This document shows, piece after piece, positions 1 through 14,499 of a DNA stretch of 64,000 nt. Under the pieces are notes generated by a model, which was not told the origin of the DNA, made no database searches, and was given only the letters and a program-made list of their open reading frames with translations. Source of the DNA: Glandiceps talaboti (Eukaryota > Hemichordata > Enteropneusta > Spengelidae); contig NC_135560.1 in assembly GCF_964340395.1 (NCBI RefSeq), forward strand, positions 6,106,598 to 6,170,597, read 5' to 3'. Position 1 is the first letter of the stretch. Every line of letters starts with the position of its first letter. The translations under genes were made by a program, and so were the position numbers.

Positions 1-3000
1 CCTCCATGTGACAAGGATGCTTCCCCATATCCATAAACTTTAAGAATGATTTGCAGTGTGTTTTGTTAAAGTTTGAGTACCTGGATAACAGAGTGAGGAA
101 AACCTGATAAAATCTGCCTGCATTTCCATATACCACAATATTCCAGTGGGAACCAATGTGAGAAAACTGGGCATTTCATGATCATTTTACTTTACTGCCC
201 TCCAAACAGACATTAATTTGAAAAGTATGAGGTTTCAAAGTGAAGGCCAATGGCCCCCAAAACTTTTTTTATGAAGCGTAAAATTGCCTACAACACTAAA
301 GCTCTATTGAGTACTCCTGCCATTACAACACTTACTGTTATTTTGAATTGAGCTGATTGGCAATGAACATTATGTGTACCCAGGCTTACCGTCATCCAAA
401 AACAACAACTTCTTTGATCAGCAAATGACAAATTAGACATGCCCCATCAACCCATAAAAAGTTCATAAAATCCACATCAGTTGTAGTTACAAAGGATTCA
501 CTCTAGGGAACCAAATTCCCTACCCCTAACCCCACTCCATTCTGCCCCCTTCAAATCTTCCAGCTGTTCATAACCCCACACTGCCAAGTTGCTGCACCAG
601 GTCAGAAAATTCCTACAGTACCACGACCGGTATCACTTCTTACACAGCTTTTGATTTTATGCCAATAAAAACATGAGAAACAACTTTTCATTCGTACAAA
701 TAAGTTACATCAATCGCAGACATTCCATTCTGTATCAATATTTTTAGCTTAAGATCAGAGAGCCTCGTATTACTTAGTACGGAAACTAAATGTTTAGAAA
801 TGACCAGAATTCTAGAATAGTTTTAGACTATACTATGACAACACAGACAGATAGTTCTGTGTGTTTTGTCAACTCTACCCACTAAAAACATGTTTTGAAC
901 AAAATATAGTAAACCTACCAATCATGGAGGTCATATATTTTCTTCGGCAAAAAAGATCACACCCTGGCAGTAAAAAAACAACACACTTAGGACTATGTAC
1001 ATAGGTACACCTCCTGTCAGAAAAGGAAGCAAATTTTCTCAACTCAAGGTAAAATCCTTCACAGAGTTTGGTTTTGAATTAACAGGAAGGACAAGCACTG
1101 TTTTTTCAGCATCCAAACGTCTGGATTACATCCAATGGTCCTCTGTAACTATGGAGACAGGTTCATGAAACCCACCAACACCTGAGCTAAATGATTTAAT
1201 TTTCACCCTTACTTGTACACCAGCTGTAAGTTGTAATACATGTAGTCAACTTGGCACTCTCTCCCTCTCTCACAGGAGCATCACTTTTAGAAAGTATTCC
1301 TCCCCTGTTGGTAATAAACTTTAGTATCAACACCTGTTTGACATGTGATCCGACACAGCTGACAATAACAAGGAAGACATCGCAAAAGGACACAAATTGC
1401 CAAAACCCCTTTGAACTTGTTTCCGCTTTCTGTGAAGTTTATAAAGCTTTTACCCAGGCTCTTCACTGTGAACGTTTTGATAATGTGTGAAATGGTCTAA
1501 ACAATAACTTCAAAAGGACTAAATAATTATAACATGACAAAAGTCTGTCTTTTTTTTGTCTTTTGAAGCATGATTCATTGCCTCATAAACTAGCAACACA
1601 ATGCAGTAAACAATGACAAACTGACACTTTCCGGGGCCCTTTTAGAGCTATCATCTCATCAATGCACCATGCTTACACATCTTTTACATGTAGTTTTACT
1701 GCAGACAAGCACCATGAAAAGAAACCATAAAAGATGAAGCTACAGTTGTGAAAAGTGATTCAATGTGAACACCTACTCAGTCCATCCAATTTTAAAGTTT
1801 CACAGACTGACATATTAAAACTTGAAATCATCTTACAACTAACAGTTTGGATTAACACATATATAAGTACATCAATATTCAAAAATATAAACATAATACA
1901 GTCATTGTGAATTATATCAATTTGAATGTCTTGATTTTTTTTTACACATTCTTAAAGTCCTCATTTTTATAAAATGAATGACCTTTGACCTTTGTCCAGG
2001 ACTTACCAACCTTTAGGAGCACTAGGGTACTTTCATCAAGCAGTTGACAATTTTAGGCAAAGTTTTGAGCAATGGAATAGATTTCAATCAATACTTTAAT
2101 ATCGGCGAGGACACGTGCACTAAAACATTAGGGGGAAATAGTTACATAAGATATCTCACTAATCAGAAAACTGTTGGCAACTGCCCAAGGCAGAATCACA
2201 CAACATAAACTTTTACGAAACCATATACACCCTGAATGCAAAATTCATAAATCAATGCCATCTATTTGCTGAAAATATCCATCGGCGAATTCTACACCCC
2301 ACAGCAACAGTGATGCCAAACTGTGTATGCCTGACTAAATATTTGGTTTTGAGTTTGAAGTCTGTGTTCAACATGTCTGGAAAAATGTGTTCCCTTGTAC
2401 CCTTTAAAATAATAATTATAATTCTGAACAAAAAGTTGGCATGCTGCCAGGAAACCCTGTTGAGTTCGGTTGGTATTAAGTTGAACAACTGAAGACTAAA
2501 CTCTTGTCTTGGCACTACTAAAACAAACAAAGTTCACCTTATGTTTGGATCATTGCAAACTTAAAAAAAAAAAAAAAAAAGTGTTTAATTTTACAAAGAC
2601 CATGGCATCGTGATCTTTGGCCTGAAGCATATCCGGAAAACAAACAGAATTTGAATATCAGAAACAATGAGATGAGGTGCATTTTGGAGAGGACAAAAGC
2701 TGTGCCCTTAGGTGAGTCCTCACTGTTATTTAGACAGCAGTTTGGACTCAACACAGACAATGAAAGAAAAGTGTCCATACACACCAATTGGAATATTTGT
2801 ACAAAAAACAAAATACCTACACATACAAAAATAGCCAATGACAAAAGACACCAATGTGTACACATACAGAACAATCAGCTGTTGTTCTTTTGGTAAAATT
2901 TATCTCCGGAATTAATGAGAGATAGTCTTTTGAGTATAGATCTCCTTCCTGGTGGGTTCCTGACAAACACCAAATCATTAATCACAACACACCTACTGTT

Positions 3001-3012
3001 CTGTCTGGCAAA
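1..3012. other. No gene recognised; probable 3' UTR or downstream of minus-strand gene
   Basis: No open frame here has splice signals or recognisable protein features on either strand. It lies directly downstream of the last coding exon of the minus-strand gene that ends at 3013, so its right part is probably 3' UTR. It contains an A-run at about 2562-2580. I cannot place the polyadenylation site. Confidence 0.4.
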
Positions 3013-3129
3013 TTATCTCCTTTTTTTCTCAAAAGATGACTTCTTTCCAACAATTCTCTTCAGTTCACTGTCCTCTGGTATCTGGCGGTTGTCTTTGTCA
3101 CTAAAAATATACCTCAATAGATCTATAAA
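3013..3129 (-). CDS. Terminal coding exon of an unrecognised minus-strand gene
   Basis: Read on the minus strand, an acceptor ending TTTAGTTCAG precedes 117 nt (38 codons plus TAA) in phase 0. The encoded tail begins FIDLLRYIFSDKDN and ends in a basic stretch, KKSSFEKKRR. It joins in frame to exon 9328-9365, which ends in phase 0, and that joins to exon 14429-14499. Together these give 74 C-terminal residues without a stop. The basic tail could be a nuclear-localisation or membrane-proximal signal, but I do not recognise the family. Support is splice consensus plus phase agreement across three exons; there is no homology support. Confidence 0.5.
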   Translation of the reverse strand, partial: FIDLLRYIFSDKDNRQIPEDSELKRIVGKKSSFEKKRR

Positions 3130-3519
3130 CTGAACTAAATATTTTGAAAACTAATGTGTCTGAAAATAACAGCATGTCTACTGCCTTTGGCATGGAGTTG
3201 GATTTTTTATTCCACCTTAAGTTATAAAGAATGAAGTTCTAAACCAAAACCAGTAGAGAGGTGATGAAAACTGGGCCTACACATAAAAAAAAATTCTAGA
3301 ACTAGTAGAACTTAAAATCAACACCTCAACACCTTGGAATATTCTCCTCCGGTCAAACAGATCATCCCCATGTTTGAAGCCAGAATCCATTACCAACAAT
3401 GCCGTGTTTTGGAAGACAAATATCACTATTAAGCTTCACTATTTCTTAGTCTTTCTCCATCAGATATGCCACGGCTAATAATATAAAGCACACGCTTGTA
3501 GCAGTTCCAAATTTTATGA

Positions 3520-4135
3520 AGTTTTTTAACTTAATAGGGAGACATAGGAAAAGATGTTGACTGGATCTACTGGAGGACTAACTTAATTCGCATGACCACA
3601 TGTGAACACTGACATCTACTACTGCCTGGTGTGACTGTTGAATCAAGGTGGTAGACAGTGACTGAACAAACAGTAGATCAAGTTTTTGAACTTGGCAGTG
3701 AGCTCTGGACTGGAGCAAGTTTTTGAACATGTACGAAGACACAAGAAATGCTGCTGACTGGAAGATTTGCCAACTTCATTTCCTTCACCACATATAACAT
3801 TTAAATTCATGGTGTGACTTGCATCACAGTTGTGGACTAAGTTACAGACTGTACACAATGTTTTGAACTCAGCAGGGAGACACAAAAAAAGACTTGATGA
3901 AGATTTGCTCTCTACACTTAACAGCTAAATCCATTACCTTTAAATGTGGTGGTTTGACTTGCATCACAGTTGTAACAGACTGTACAACAAGTTTGGAAAT
4001 CAGAAGGGAGACTCTACAAAAGCTGTTAACTGGATCTTCTGGAACATTTGCTGACTTGCATGTAATACCTACAACCACATGTTACATCTACACAGCCACT
4101 TCTGTTTGGTGTGACTGTTACATAAAAGTGTGACT
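3520..4135. repeat. Diverged internal tandem repeat
   Basis: A unit of roughly 150-200 bp recurs about three times with heavy divergence. Shared landmarks are GTGACTTGCATCACAGTTGT-like cores followed by an ACAGACTGTACA-like stretch and a CAGAAGGGAGAC-like stretch. Seen by eye only; the period is approximate. Confidence 0.4.
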
Positions 4136-4162
4136 GGTTTATCCATTGTACTTGAATCTTAC

Positions 4163-4321
4163 ATATACACCACCCAGACCGTTCAACATATGCCAATGAC
4201 CATGTCTCTTTCTACAGATACACCACCACCCAGACCGTTCAACATATGCTGATGACCAGTCTCTTTGTACAGATACACCACCACCCAGGCCGTTCAACAT
4301 ATGCCGATGACCAGTCTCATT
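4163..4321. repeat. 55-56 bp tandem repeat, three copies
   Basis: The core CCGTTCAACATATG occurs three times with periods of 56 and 55 bp. It is flanked each time by an ACACCACCACCCAG-like stretch and a GATGACCAGTCTC-like stretch. Substitutions between copies are few. Confidence 0.8.
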
Positions 4322-7300
4322 CTTTCCATAAAATTGATTTATTGATTTCTGGATATGTAGACATACTTTTCTTAGACATGAACAAGTTTGACTTTGTTGA
4401 AGTCAGAGGATTAGATGGCAAAAGGAATGTTATCAGAGAGTGTTAATTGATGAAAACATGTTTGTGGGTTTTTCTACAAAACGAATAAACATGATAATTT
4501 CTATTGATTTCCATGGCGACTAATTAGAATAAGCTCCGTGAAATACAGGATTCAAATACCATTGTTATCTTTCCAAACAGCAATATACTGACACAAATAG
4601 ACAAAATAAATTCAACAAATTCCAACCATTCGGACTCCAAAGTATTTAATTTGTCAATACTTTTGCATCTGTAATTGTTTATACGTTTTTGTTCAGAGCA
4701 ATTTACAAATTACAGCTCAGCTTGATGAGACCTATAGAGTTTTATAACACTACTAATGAATATCAACATTTCATCGAACGATTCCGCTTCCCATGCATCA
4801 CATTATTGGCACAGAGACAGAGTGACATTGTCAAGTCAGATACCTAAGTCTATCACATCCCTATCTATCATAACATGCTTGGAAGAATAATTCACACATT
4901 GTTAAAAGCAAATGCAGTTTGAATACAAATAGTCTACACATCAAGGTTGTATTTTTTCAATCTGACACTTTGGGGAGGGGGAGGGGGGAGATAGGAGAGG
5001 GGGTGAGACGTGAAGTGCCCATGTCTCCTACAGCACAATTTCCAACGATAGTACAATCAGCCATCTTCTATCAAATTTATTTACTTGTGTAGTGCATCCA
5101 TAAAATTTCACACAAAATTTTTGTAAATTATCAACATTTGCTTCAAGCTTAACGTATATATTTGAGTAGAGGTACACAAAAAGGAATAAACAGACAGCAA
5201 TGTCTATTTTGATCAATATACCTTTTGACAACCTACAGCAATGCATACAAATATATTTGTATAAACACACTCCTAGGCCAAATTAAAAATTCATAATTTT
5301 ATTTATAGTTAATTTTACATCATAAATTTTAATGAGCTATTGATAGAAAAGAAGTTAATTCCTTTCTCCCTACTGCATAATTTTAATCCGCATATTTAGT
5401 AATGGGAAACTGGAATCAAAAACATGCCATTTATATCATTTGGGATTAATTAAGTACATTGTAATGCAGGTAATCTCATAAAGAGAAGAAATTATAAAAA
5501 ACACCTGGCATTGTGATTTAAATTATGATACTGTCAAAATTTAGGACTCGAGGTAAAAATTCAACATATCCAATTTTAATTCATAATCATATTTCATCCC
5601 ATCAGCTTTATTCAAGTTAGTCTAGTCCCTATACAGAATAGTTATGATTTACATCTCCACTCACATCAGTGGTTTAGACACCACATTGGCAACGTGACTA
5701 CATTCACGTACGACACCACATACATCAAACTCTGGTTATAAATCTGTTGTTCAACATAAATAATTTGCAACTTCCTGAATAAATACTTGGGCGGGAAAAT
5801 AATTTCCTAAACAATGTGGTGTAGACAATACCTCTAAAACCGTCACACACAACAAATTATTTTTTAAAATTCTATTGAAAAGTTGACAATTGTTTTCAGG
5901 CCATCTGGTTGGCATAGCAACAAGTAATATTCCAGACCAGACAGGATCCAGATGATAGACAGAGCAAACAATAACACCTACATATAAAGTTAAACATTAC
6001 CAAATCTACTTCATGGCCACTTAACTATTGCTATAAAAATGGTATAATACCTGTCACTGGTTAGAGTTACAATATTACCATTGCATGTTGTGGTTTGTAA
6101 GTACTGTTGATAACAAGAAAGAGGGGGTGTTAATACGACAACAGTAAAGTAGTATATCCTTACTATAAAATTATTCTGCATCATACCTGTCAATGACACA
6201 GAAATGACATTGGTCTGTATGTGCAAAACTCATCTTTTCATTTACACTTGAGTATACTATGACAGAATCCCATGACACGCAATGTGCTAGAGTGACATAC
6301 TCCAGGACTTCAACTACCCTAAAAGAAGGTAGACTAACAGATTTCTCATTGTTTCTGCTTACGAAACAACAAGCTCAACTGGTAGAAAAAACGATGAATC
6401 TTCCAGTCTCACACATACGCGGTAGTCTAGTGCTATCTGTAGCATCAAGTCTCAAGATCTAAAGAGATGATGCAATACCACAGGTAGTTCTAGACTGTTT
6501 CAAACATGGCTGACTGAATGAAATCAACATGTTACCATAATAGTTTAATACCATGATATGTTAATAATACCAAGATGTCATGGCAACATAAATCTCATAA
6601 AATCTACACGTATATGATGCATAGAAATTATGAATACATTTTATCATGGTCCTGAAAAGAACTCACATAAAAAATGCCCTTGAAAAGTAATGTTAGCCAT
6701 ACATTGTACGTGTACATGTCAAACCCTTTCAAATTTATCCGACATAAAATGCTGCTAATTTTATTACTGGTCGAGATAGATTTTACCATAACGTATCAAA
6801 TATGATATTAGACAAAAATACACAAATGTATCTACATCAATCAATAAAATTCCATTCTAAAATAGCAAATTTTTTTATAGATATTTTTGACATGCAAGTT
6901 TCCACACAACAGGTCACAGGAACTAGGTGATTACTATAGCTACTATTTCTCAGAAAGAAATTAATACATTCATGACAAGTCTACCCGTACTTGTTCCGAT
7001 ATCATATTTTTACACCAACCCTGTAGTTGCAATCTAAAAATAGCTCACACTCTCATCTGCAGTCCATATGTTCAAATTTAAATTAAAACAATAGCACAAA
7101 ATATTCCTAACAAGTTTATTTTTAGACTGCAAAGGAATTCTGTCTATTTCCAAACATATCAAAAATTCATTTGCAGAAATGTTCTTTGTTTGAATAAATA
7201 CTGTTGTGAAAGAACAATTTCTGAAAACCGTAACAATATTATCATTTTTTCATATACGTTTGTTCTTTTTTTATGCAGTTTTTTGCACCAGGACTTGACC

Positions 7301-9327
7301 AGTACTCCCAGTTTTCAATTAAAAACTTCATTTGCATCACAATAGATATGCAAATCAGTAACCATATTGTTGTATTCTCTATATTGCACTTTGCAAGAAA
7401 CTCAACTTTTTGTACCATACATGTACATGTACCTCGGCAGACACATAATTCTTTGCAGCTGTTCCTTGGTTGGGTAAACATGAAAACAAAGTATGTAAAT
7501 TTTGTTGATATTTATCAGTGGTCCGTAAACTTTCTTTCTAAACATAGTTTACATCCGACAAATGGATCATAGCAATACAAATAAAGAACACTATCCAAAA
7601 CCAATCAAAAAGTTCATTTTTTGCGACTGCTCGACTGGCAGACATTAATTTTGCTATTTTTTTAAGTCTTTCCACACGGTCATAATGATTGAGCGGCATA
7701 CAGTGAGACTTTTCAGAACTCAAGTCTAGTTTCATTCCAATCAGCACTCCATTGATACAACGTGATAGATACCTAGATGTAAGTGAGAAGTGTACATGTA
7801 AATACACTGTCGTAGTGATTAAAATGTCCTGCCACTTCTCTCTCAGTCAGTCACGCTTTCTTGTATTTCATAATCATGAGCTCAAAGGCACCACAAGATT
7901 ATAATAATGCACGGTTTTTGATACCAGTAATACCCAAGTACAAAATCAGTACTTCACGCAAGATTTGCTGTAAAACCTCAGACTTTGCTGGACTGAAAAA
8001 TTCAAATCTATACTGAGATTCTACATCCACTGAACATGTACATCAGATGTCTGTCTCTCCCCCCCCCCCCCCCTCGGTATATTTTTACCTTTTTATTCTT
8101 TTTTAATTTTTTTTAATTTTTAGACAACTGAACACAAAAGTATTAATCATCAGGGTCTGATAAATGTCAACACCAACCCAGCAGAATTTGCTGTAATATT
8201 TTCATCACTTTTGAATGTTGAAAAGTCAATAGCAAAAATTCACTGCCATAATAATCATTCACATAATCACAAGAAAGTTGGAAACTTTACATTGATAAAA
8301 CAAAACTTTACAAAATTTTACTAAAAAACCTTTCCTATAATACCTTCAAAAACCTTGAAGCTCTTTTTGTTGTCATCAGACCGTAACATCAACACAAAGA
8401 CCGTTACAACTGTCTATGTGAAATTTTGGAACATCCGGAACCGTTTGTAGGTGCCCCGGTTTTGAACTACAGGAGTATTCATTCATAGTGATGACCTTTG
8501 ACCTCAAGGTGCCATAAACAATTATGTAATTCACAGAAGCAGACAGGAGGTGAAAGGTCACATCAGGTCATCACAAGTTCCTCTCTGTTGTTATACTCTA
8601 ATACTTTATTGAATGCATACACTTCTCTATTGTGTGTATCTAGCAAGACGGCAGTTTGTCTAACTTTGTGTAGCCTGTCTCAATTGCTGGATCCGCGCCT
8701 GCTATTCTTGTTCGCCATTGTATGTATGCACACTGATAGTGCAGTGAACGAGAGTGTAGCAGAGTCTCATATCCAACAAGCAGACAGGCTGGATTTTGTG
8801 TGACCAACCCCAAAGATCAGACAGTGCTTTTGTACTATGGGGCAAAATTTGGTAACAGACCCTCATAAACAGCTACATTTGTACATGCGGAATTACATCT
8901 ACAGTGTACATTATAGTTGTAATGCAAAACTACTGTACTAAAAAACTGTCACTGTAACCAAATTTCTTCCTCTATCTACATGTACATTGTACACCCTAAA
9001 GCAGCCTAAAACTTTGCAAAAACATTAATCATCAACAAAAAAACTATCAAATTTAGGTCAAAATAATGTACCATAGCCGAGTCAACAACGTTTCAGTTTT
9101 CATTGCCAAACAAATTTTGAGAAGGAGAATATTTGTCTCAATATCAAATGCCTTTGAAATGTTTGATGCAAACATTTGACTTAGCTTGAAGATAGATGCT
9201 GTTCAAACAGACGACACCGATTGCATGATTGCTTTAAAAGCTTCGATCCATGTTACAGGTCAGAAGTCAACCTTTCCTTTCATTTAATGGCTTTTTAAAA
9301 GTTTCCAAATCTACAAATTTATCTTAC

Positions 9328-9365
9328 CTTCACAAGCTCACTTCTGTGGGTTGTGTCAGTTCTGC
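9328..9365 (-). CDS. Small internal coding exon of the minus-strand gene
   Basis: On the minus strand, a pyrimidine-rich acceptor (TTTTCTTTGCTTTAG) precedes 38 nt and a strong GTAAGA donor. The first two bases complete a codon started in exon 14429-14499. The next 12 codons read RTDTTHRSELVK and end in phase 0, as the terminal exon at 3013-3129 requires. The other two frames contain stops. Confidence 0.5.
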
Positions 9366-12300
9366 CTAAAGCAAAGAAAACGCTATGCTTCAACTCCACA
9401 CCAAATTCTATTGAAACAACAAAATGAGAGAGAAAGATAGATTTAGCAATGTTCTTCCTCCATTTTTTTTTTTTGCTTGTGGCAGTTTACAGATACATTA
9501 AATTAAGTAATAGTCTCTCTTAAATCATCCACTGGCAAACCCTACTATAAAGGAGTGTCAGTTTGAACAGTAAAGTAAATGGTTACCATGGAAACCCATT
9601 ACCATGGCAACAACATCAGTCATGTATCATACGATGTATGACCTTTCCCACTAGCGCTATATTTTTCATTTCATTTGGTGTCGCAATCTATATGGTCAGC
9701 ACGACATTATCTGCGAACACAACACAGCCAAATGTGCTGTTCCTTATCACATACATGTACACTATGCTAGGGGAAATGATCAGCATTGTCATCAGAATGC
9801 AAATGATACCTTGCCAGACATGATGTCATACTTGATGTACATGTATCTGTAATTACAATTTGCATGTATTCAGTGATTTGTAAAATCTACGCACACCAGG
9901 AGACTGGAATAATCAGGCCAGTGTGTACAGCAACCAGCAGGGGTATGAAGCAAAAGTACTACAAAACAATAATCACTACTGTACAAAATACATTACATGT
10001 ATAAAGCTCAATCTTGTCATCCAGGAAGTTTCAGACAACATTTGAATCAGACACATTCAAAAACTACCAAAACTGTTTTGTATTTTTTTCAATTTCAAAT
10101 ACCTTCTTGGTCAAATTAGTACATGACAATTCTATAATTGTGCAGGATATATCACTTACAAAACATGTTGAGATTGAAATGTGATACATCTCTGTATTTT
10201 ATATGATGAGTAACTATATGTTGCTATATCATACACATGATGTTAGTCTGGACTCAATTCTAACATTGTCCCATTCTCGCAAGCTAGAACACATACATTA
10301 GTAGATCTGACGACGCAACGAAATATGAAGGTACATGTTTCAGACTGTGCCTTAATTAAAGAGGTCTGAGGTTTATGACATTGACATTCAATGATTGTCC
10401 CCTTCTTTCTCTTTTCCACAGGACAATGTGACTTGATTAATTCTGACAATGTCCCTTCTCCCCCCCCCCCACAATTCTCCAGAGAAGGGACATTCCTCAT
10501 TTCCTCCTGCCATCTGCAACCAGAACTAACATGTTTGTTGGCAGTTATATCACTTTAATATTTCTAACACGTCAACAGACATAAACTCCCTATTTTTTCC
10601 ATCTGTGATTTTCAGTATATTTTCAGTAGCCCAGACATTTGTCTTGGTTTTCTACACAACAATGCTAATGGTGTTCTGATTGTAGAAAGCTATATCAACA
10701 CCAAGATAAGTCTCTGGACTATACTTTCAGCATTGACAACTTGTAAACTTCTATCACAATCACACTTTCTTGTTTTCCTTACAATTCATATTAATTCCGT
10801 ATTCAAATTTGATTTCAATGCTTGGTAGTTTGATTTCGTCATGTAAACTATCTCAGCTACAACTTTCTAAATTGCATTTGTCTTCCTCTAAGACATTATC
10901 ACCATAAATTTTGAAGTCTAGATAGTGTTTTTATTTTTTTTATTTTTTTGTTAATGTACTCTCTGACCTACTGCTAATTTTATTATTAGATTGATATACA
11001 TAACTAGAACTGCTTGAAAATTATCTAAATACACATACAGTTCTTTTTCCAGCAAACTGAATCAGAAATTTGGTTATCTGAATTGACATCATGGCCAGCT
11101 CAGCAGTTCTAGCGAACAACGTAGTCACGCTAGATCGCAAAGTCTCCAGGCTAACAAACTATGGACATCAATAATTTCACAGTATTTTAACAAGACACTT
11201 CCTGACGGTGTTTGAGTTCCCTTTTTATAGACACTGTTGTAGCTTTGACAGGATTCCCTTTCAGAAACATTCAGTTATTTTCATCTTTATTACATATATT
11301 ATTTTTATGCATTATGAATATGTAACTCAATCCACTCCTACAACATACACACCTTTTATGGTGAAAAAACACTCATATTACTTTATAAGAATATCTCTTT
11401 ATCGTATCGTATGTTTTCATTGATAATTTTATTCACTTTAAAAACACAAAAATGACATTAATGATGAATACTGTGTGAATTAATGCATCTTTTATATGAA
11501 TGTTCAAATCGACAGGATGTCTTATAAAATATTCATGAAATTCAATTTGTGAGACTCAATGCTGATTGGCCAATCCATTTTCAGAAAGCTGTGCCTATTG
11601 GTTGAATAAATAAGAGTAATGATGTCATAGGGGTAAGTTTAATGTACATGTTAGTAATGCATGTATCTTATATACTGAATTGTTTTCTTCTCTTTTTTTT
11701 CAGAGTTGACTGAATCAACCACACCTTGCAATGTTGGCCCTACCTTCTAGAATGAAACTAGATAATATATGCTGTCATAGCAACAAGTCTTTCCACTCAC
11801 GTACGTAGACCGAATGTACTAGCAAACACAACAGTACATTGTCTTTATCATCACTCAGACTCAGAAATAGAAAAAATTTATACCAACGGATCTGTTATAA
11901 ATAACATTTTGTGATCTGTTAAAATATCAAATGAAATAATTCGCATTTGTGATAGTCGTAAAATTCGAATATTCTCATACAGTATCACATATGCAACAAA
12001 TCTCATAAAAAATAATATATAGACTTAACACATTGCGTAATATCACTCAGAGACTCTTGTTATCGCAATGATATTTCTATAAACACTCAGTAAGAGTACC
12101 ATGAATGACTGCGATTATCATATGCCTTGTCAAGAAGAAAATAGTAATTGCATTAGTGACTATTTCAACCGATCAAATTCACACATTCTTTCTATCTAAT
12201 CCCTCTTCCACATCGCTGCACACATCCACACAAAGACGTCTCTGACTACATGGAAAAGATAATGACATATCATTTCATTGATGCTAGCTAGAGTTAATAA

Positions 12301-14428
12301 TAGGTATCATATCGGACATCTGGAATGTGGAAACCTACTCTGTGACAAACACAGAATCAGATCCATATCAACATGGCCGCTAATATTTGAAGTACAAAAT
12401 GTATATGATATCAGACTTCAAGTCTCTTGTGACAAGTCCTTATTCAATAATAATAATTAAACACATCAGAAGACAACAATATATTTATATTTGTCAAAAC
12501 TACACGCTTTCATGAGTCAGGATAATTTTCCACCTGTGGGGGGGGGGGGGGAGGTGAGATGAGACAGGGGAGGGAGGGGTGCTCTACTAATGCAAAAGAT
12601 CTGAATTTTATAATATTTTAGAAACTTTTTTTTCCTCCATGAACAGTTAGTTATCTGTGAACAAAGCCATAATTTTTTTTCAGAAAAATAAGAAAATGTA
12701 GAATATATATAAAATGTTTTTTGAAAACAATCTCATCTCTGTAGTATTTCATGTATACATATATTGACCGCCGTCTTAAATTTCATCTTGATTTTGTGTT
12801 AGGAAATTAAAAAGATACCATATTTAAAGATTTAAAGAAAATCAGACATAATATATCAAAAGTGGCTTCAGAGACAGATTTTCTATCCCAAAGGAAAAAA
12901 ATCAGGATTATCCGATAGTGAGAATATCAATGGAAGGCATTGGTATAAGTGGTTACTAATTATACATCAAGTGCCTGAAAAAACCTAGCCAAAAGCCTTG
13001 CTTATTCAGTTTGATGAAGTCATCTGCCAGAAAAGTCAATATACTACATATATCATACATGTATATAGTCAAGTCTTGGCTAGACATAACTGTACATGAA
13101 AAATGTTATCGCAAACGGTATCCTCATTTGACAGACAAACATGTCAGATAAAGAAACAATATTTGAAATTTTAATCCCAGAGTCAAACTCAATTAACAGT
13201 TTTGTTCATTAATTAATGTTAATTCGTTATTTTAGTTCCTGGTGGCTTTATCTGCCACTAATACAACTGTTCACACCTTTTCTTTCATTTTTTTTCTTTC
13301 AAAAGTAAAACAGTCAAGGCTTGCTCACTCAAGAATTCTTTTTTTTTATCAAATCTTTCAGGGAAAGGAAGTCTTTTGTTTTAAATAGCAATAAATGAGA
13401 AGACAGATGTTTAACGAAATTTAGAACTAGACATCTACTGACAGGTCTACGACTTAATTACTGGAATTACATGTATACTCAGGGGGCATGTATTCAAATT
13501 AGATCATTTAAATATGAATTTAATTAATTTGAATGATAGACATTCTAATTATGACATAATTCTGTCAAATTCAAGACCCATTGTACAACTTTTGGAAAAA
13601 ATTCCAAAAATTCACCCACATTCTGGAGACGTCCTACGCTGACTTTTATATGCAAGTGATGAAATTTTATGAGCCGACATCAATGGAAAACAGTAATTTC
13701 CGAATCGTTTTAGCATCATCTCTACAACAAATATCTGTTATGACTATGAGGTAAAGTTCCATTCAAGAAAGTAATTTTCATAATTTTTTTCTTGAATTTC
13801 CAAATTTGAACAAGGATTTCTGTCAAAAAAAGCATCAATATTCAAAAATAATCACTTTTTTTTGACACACATACAATTTTAGATTGGTTGTACAATGTAC
13901 CTCACACACGCCCACAACATAACCAAATTATTGCTTCATTTTTACCAGACAGTGCTTGTAACGTAATTTTCAAGAACATTTTCACTCACTGAATCAAGTT
14001 CAAATGAAATTACAGCTCAATTCCCTGACAGTCTGAGTGACTCATTTTCCAAATGTCATATCCTGCAGCCATTTTCATTTTTTTTAAAATCCTATCCACT
14101 TTTAAAAAATCCTTTTAAGGGTGTGATTTTAACAAAGTCATCTCACCGTACTCTCACTTTGAAAACATGAACGTTTACATATACATGTAAATATATCGTA
14201 GCCATATTTAGACGAGTCGAACTCCCAGACAGGCATAACAAAAGCAGTTCAGCTTCATTTGAATATAAATAGTGTCAGCTCTGAACAGCCGTTATCAACA
14301 GCAGTACAGCTCACAATACAAATTAAGCTTACTTCCAAATAATATTGATGTTCTGTGCCACACTACATCATACACTACTCACAGAATCAAATGACAAGAA
14401 CACATAACATAACATAATTCTGACCTAC
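9366..14428 (-). other. Intron of the minus-strand gene
   Basis: This 5.1-kb interval contains C/G homopolymer runs (about 10460 and 12538), X-box-like motifs near its start and many TACATGTA motifs. I see no supported exon. Confidence 0.4.
9582..9611 (+). promoter_or_regulatory. Paired RFX X-box-like motifs
   Basis: GTTACCATGGAAAC (9582-9595) and ATTACCATGGCAAC (9598-9611) are both close to the canonical imperfect-palindrome X-box bound by RFX factors. They lie side by side in an intron. Sequence match only; function is inferred. Confidence 0.35.
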
Positions 14429-14499
14429 CATGCCTGCCTTCCCATTCCTCATGAAGAGGAAAACGTTCTACAGCAGGGTTACAAGCGTGGCGGACGCTC
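14429..14499 (-). CDS. Internal coding exon of the minus-strand gene
   Basis: On the minus strand, a strong acceptor (GGCTTTTTTAG) and donor (ATG|GTAGGT) bound 71 nt. One base completes an upstream codon, 23 codons follow (SVRHACNPAVERFPLHEEWE and on), and one base is left over. It is open only in the frame that joins exon 9328-9365. The upstream partner exon, which must end in phase 2 and carry the start codon, was not found. A short plus-strand frame overlaps the same bases but has no splice support. Confidence 0.5.

Larger units (their letters stand above)
3130..9327 (-). other. Intron of the minus-strand gene
   Basis: This is a 6.2-kb interval between two candidate coding exons. It holds two local tandem duplications (3520-4135 and 4163-4321) and a C-run near 8060-8073. 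Some short open stretches near 3300-3520 look spliceable but do not fit the phases of the flanking exons. Confidence 0.4.

Noticed and set aside
3300-3520. Two spliceable-looking open stretches on the minus strand, including DSGFKHGDDLFDRRRIFQ
   Set aside because: The phases do not fit the terminal exon at 3013-3129, and the two stretches exclude each other because there is no room for an intron between them.
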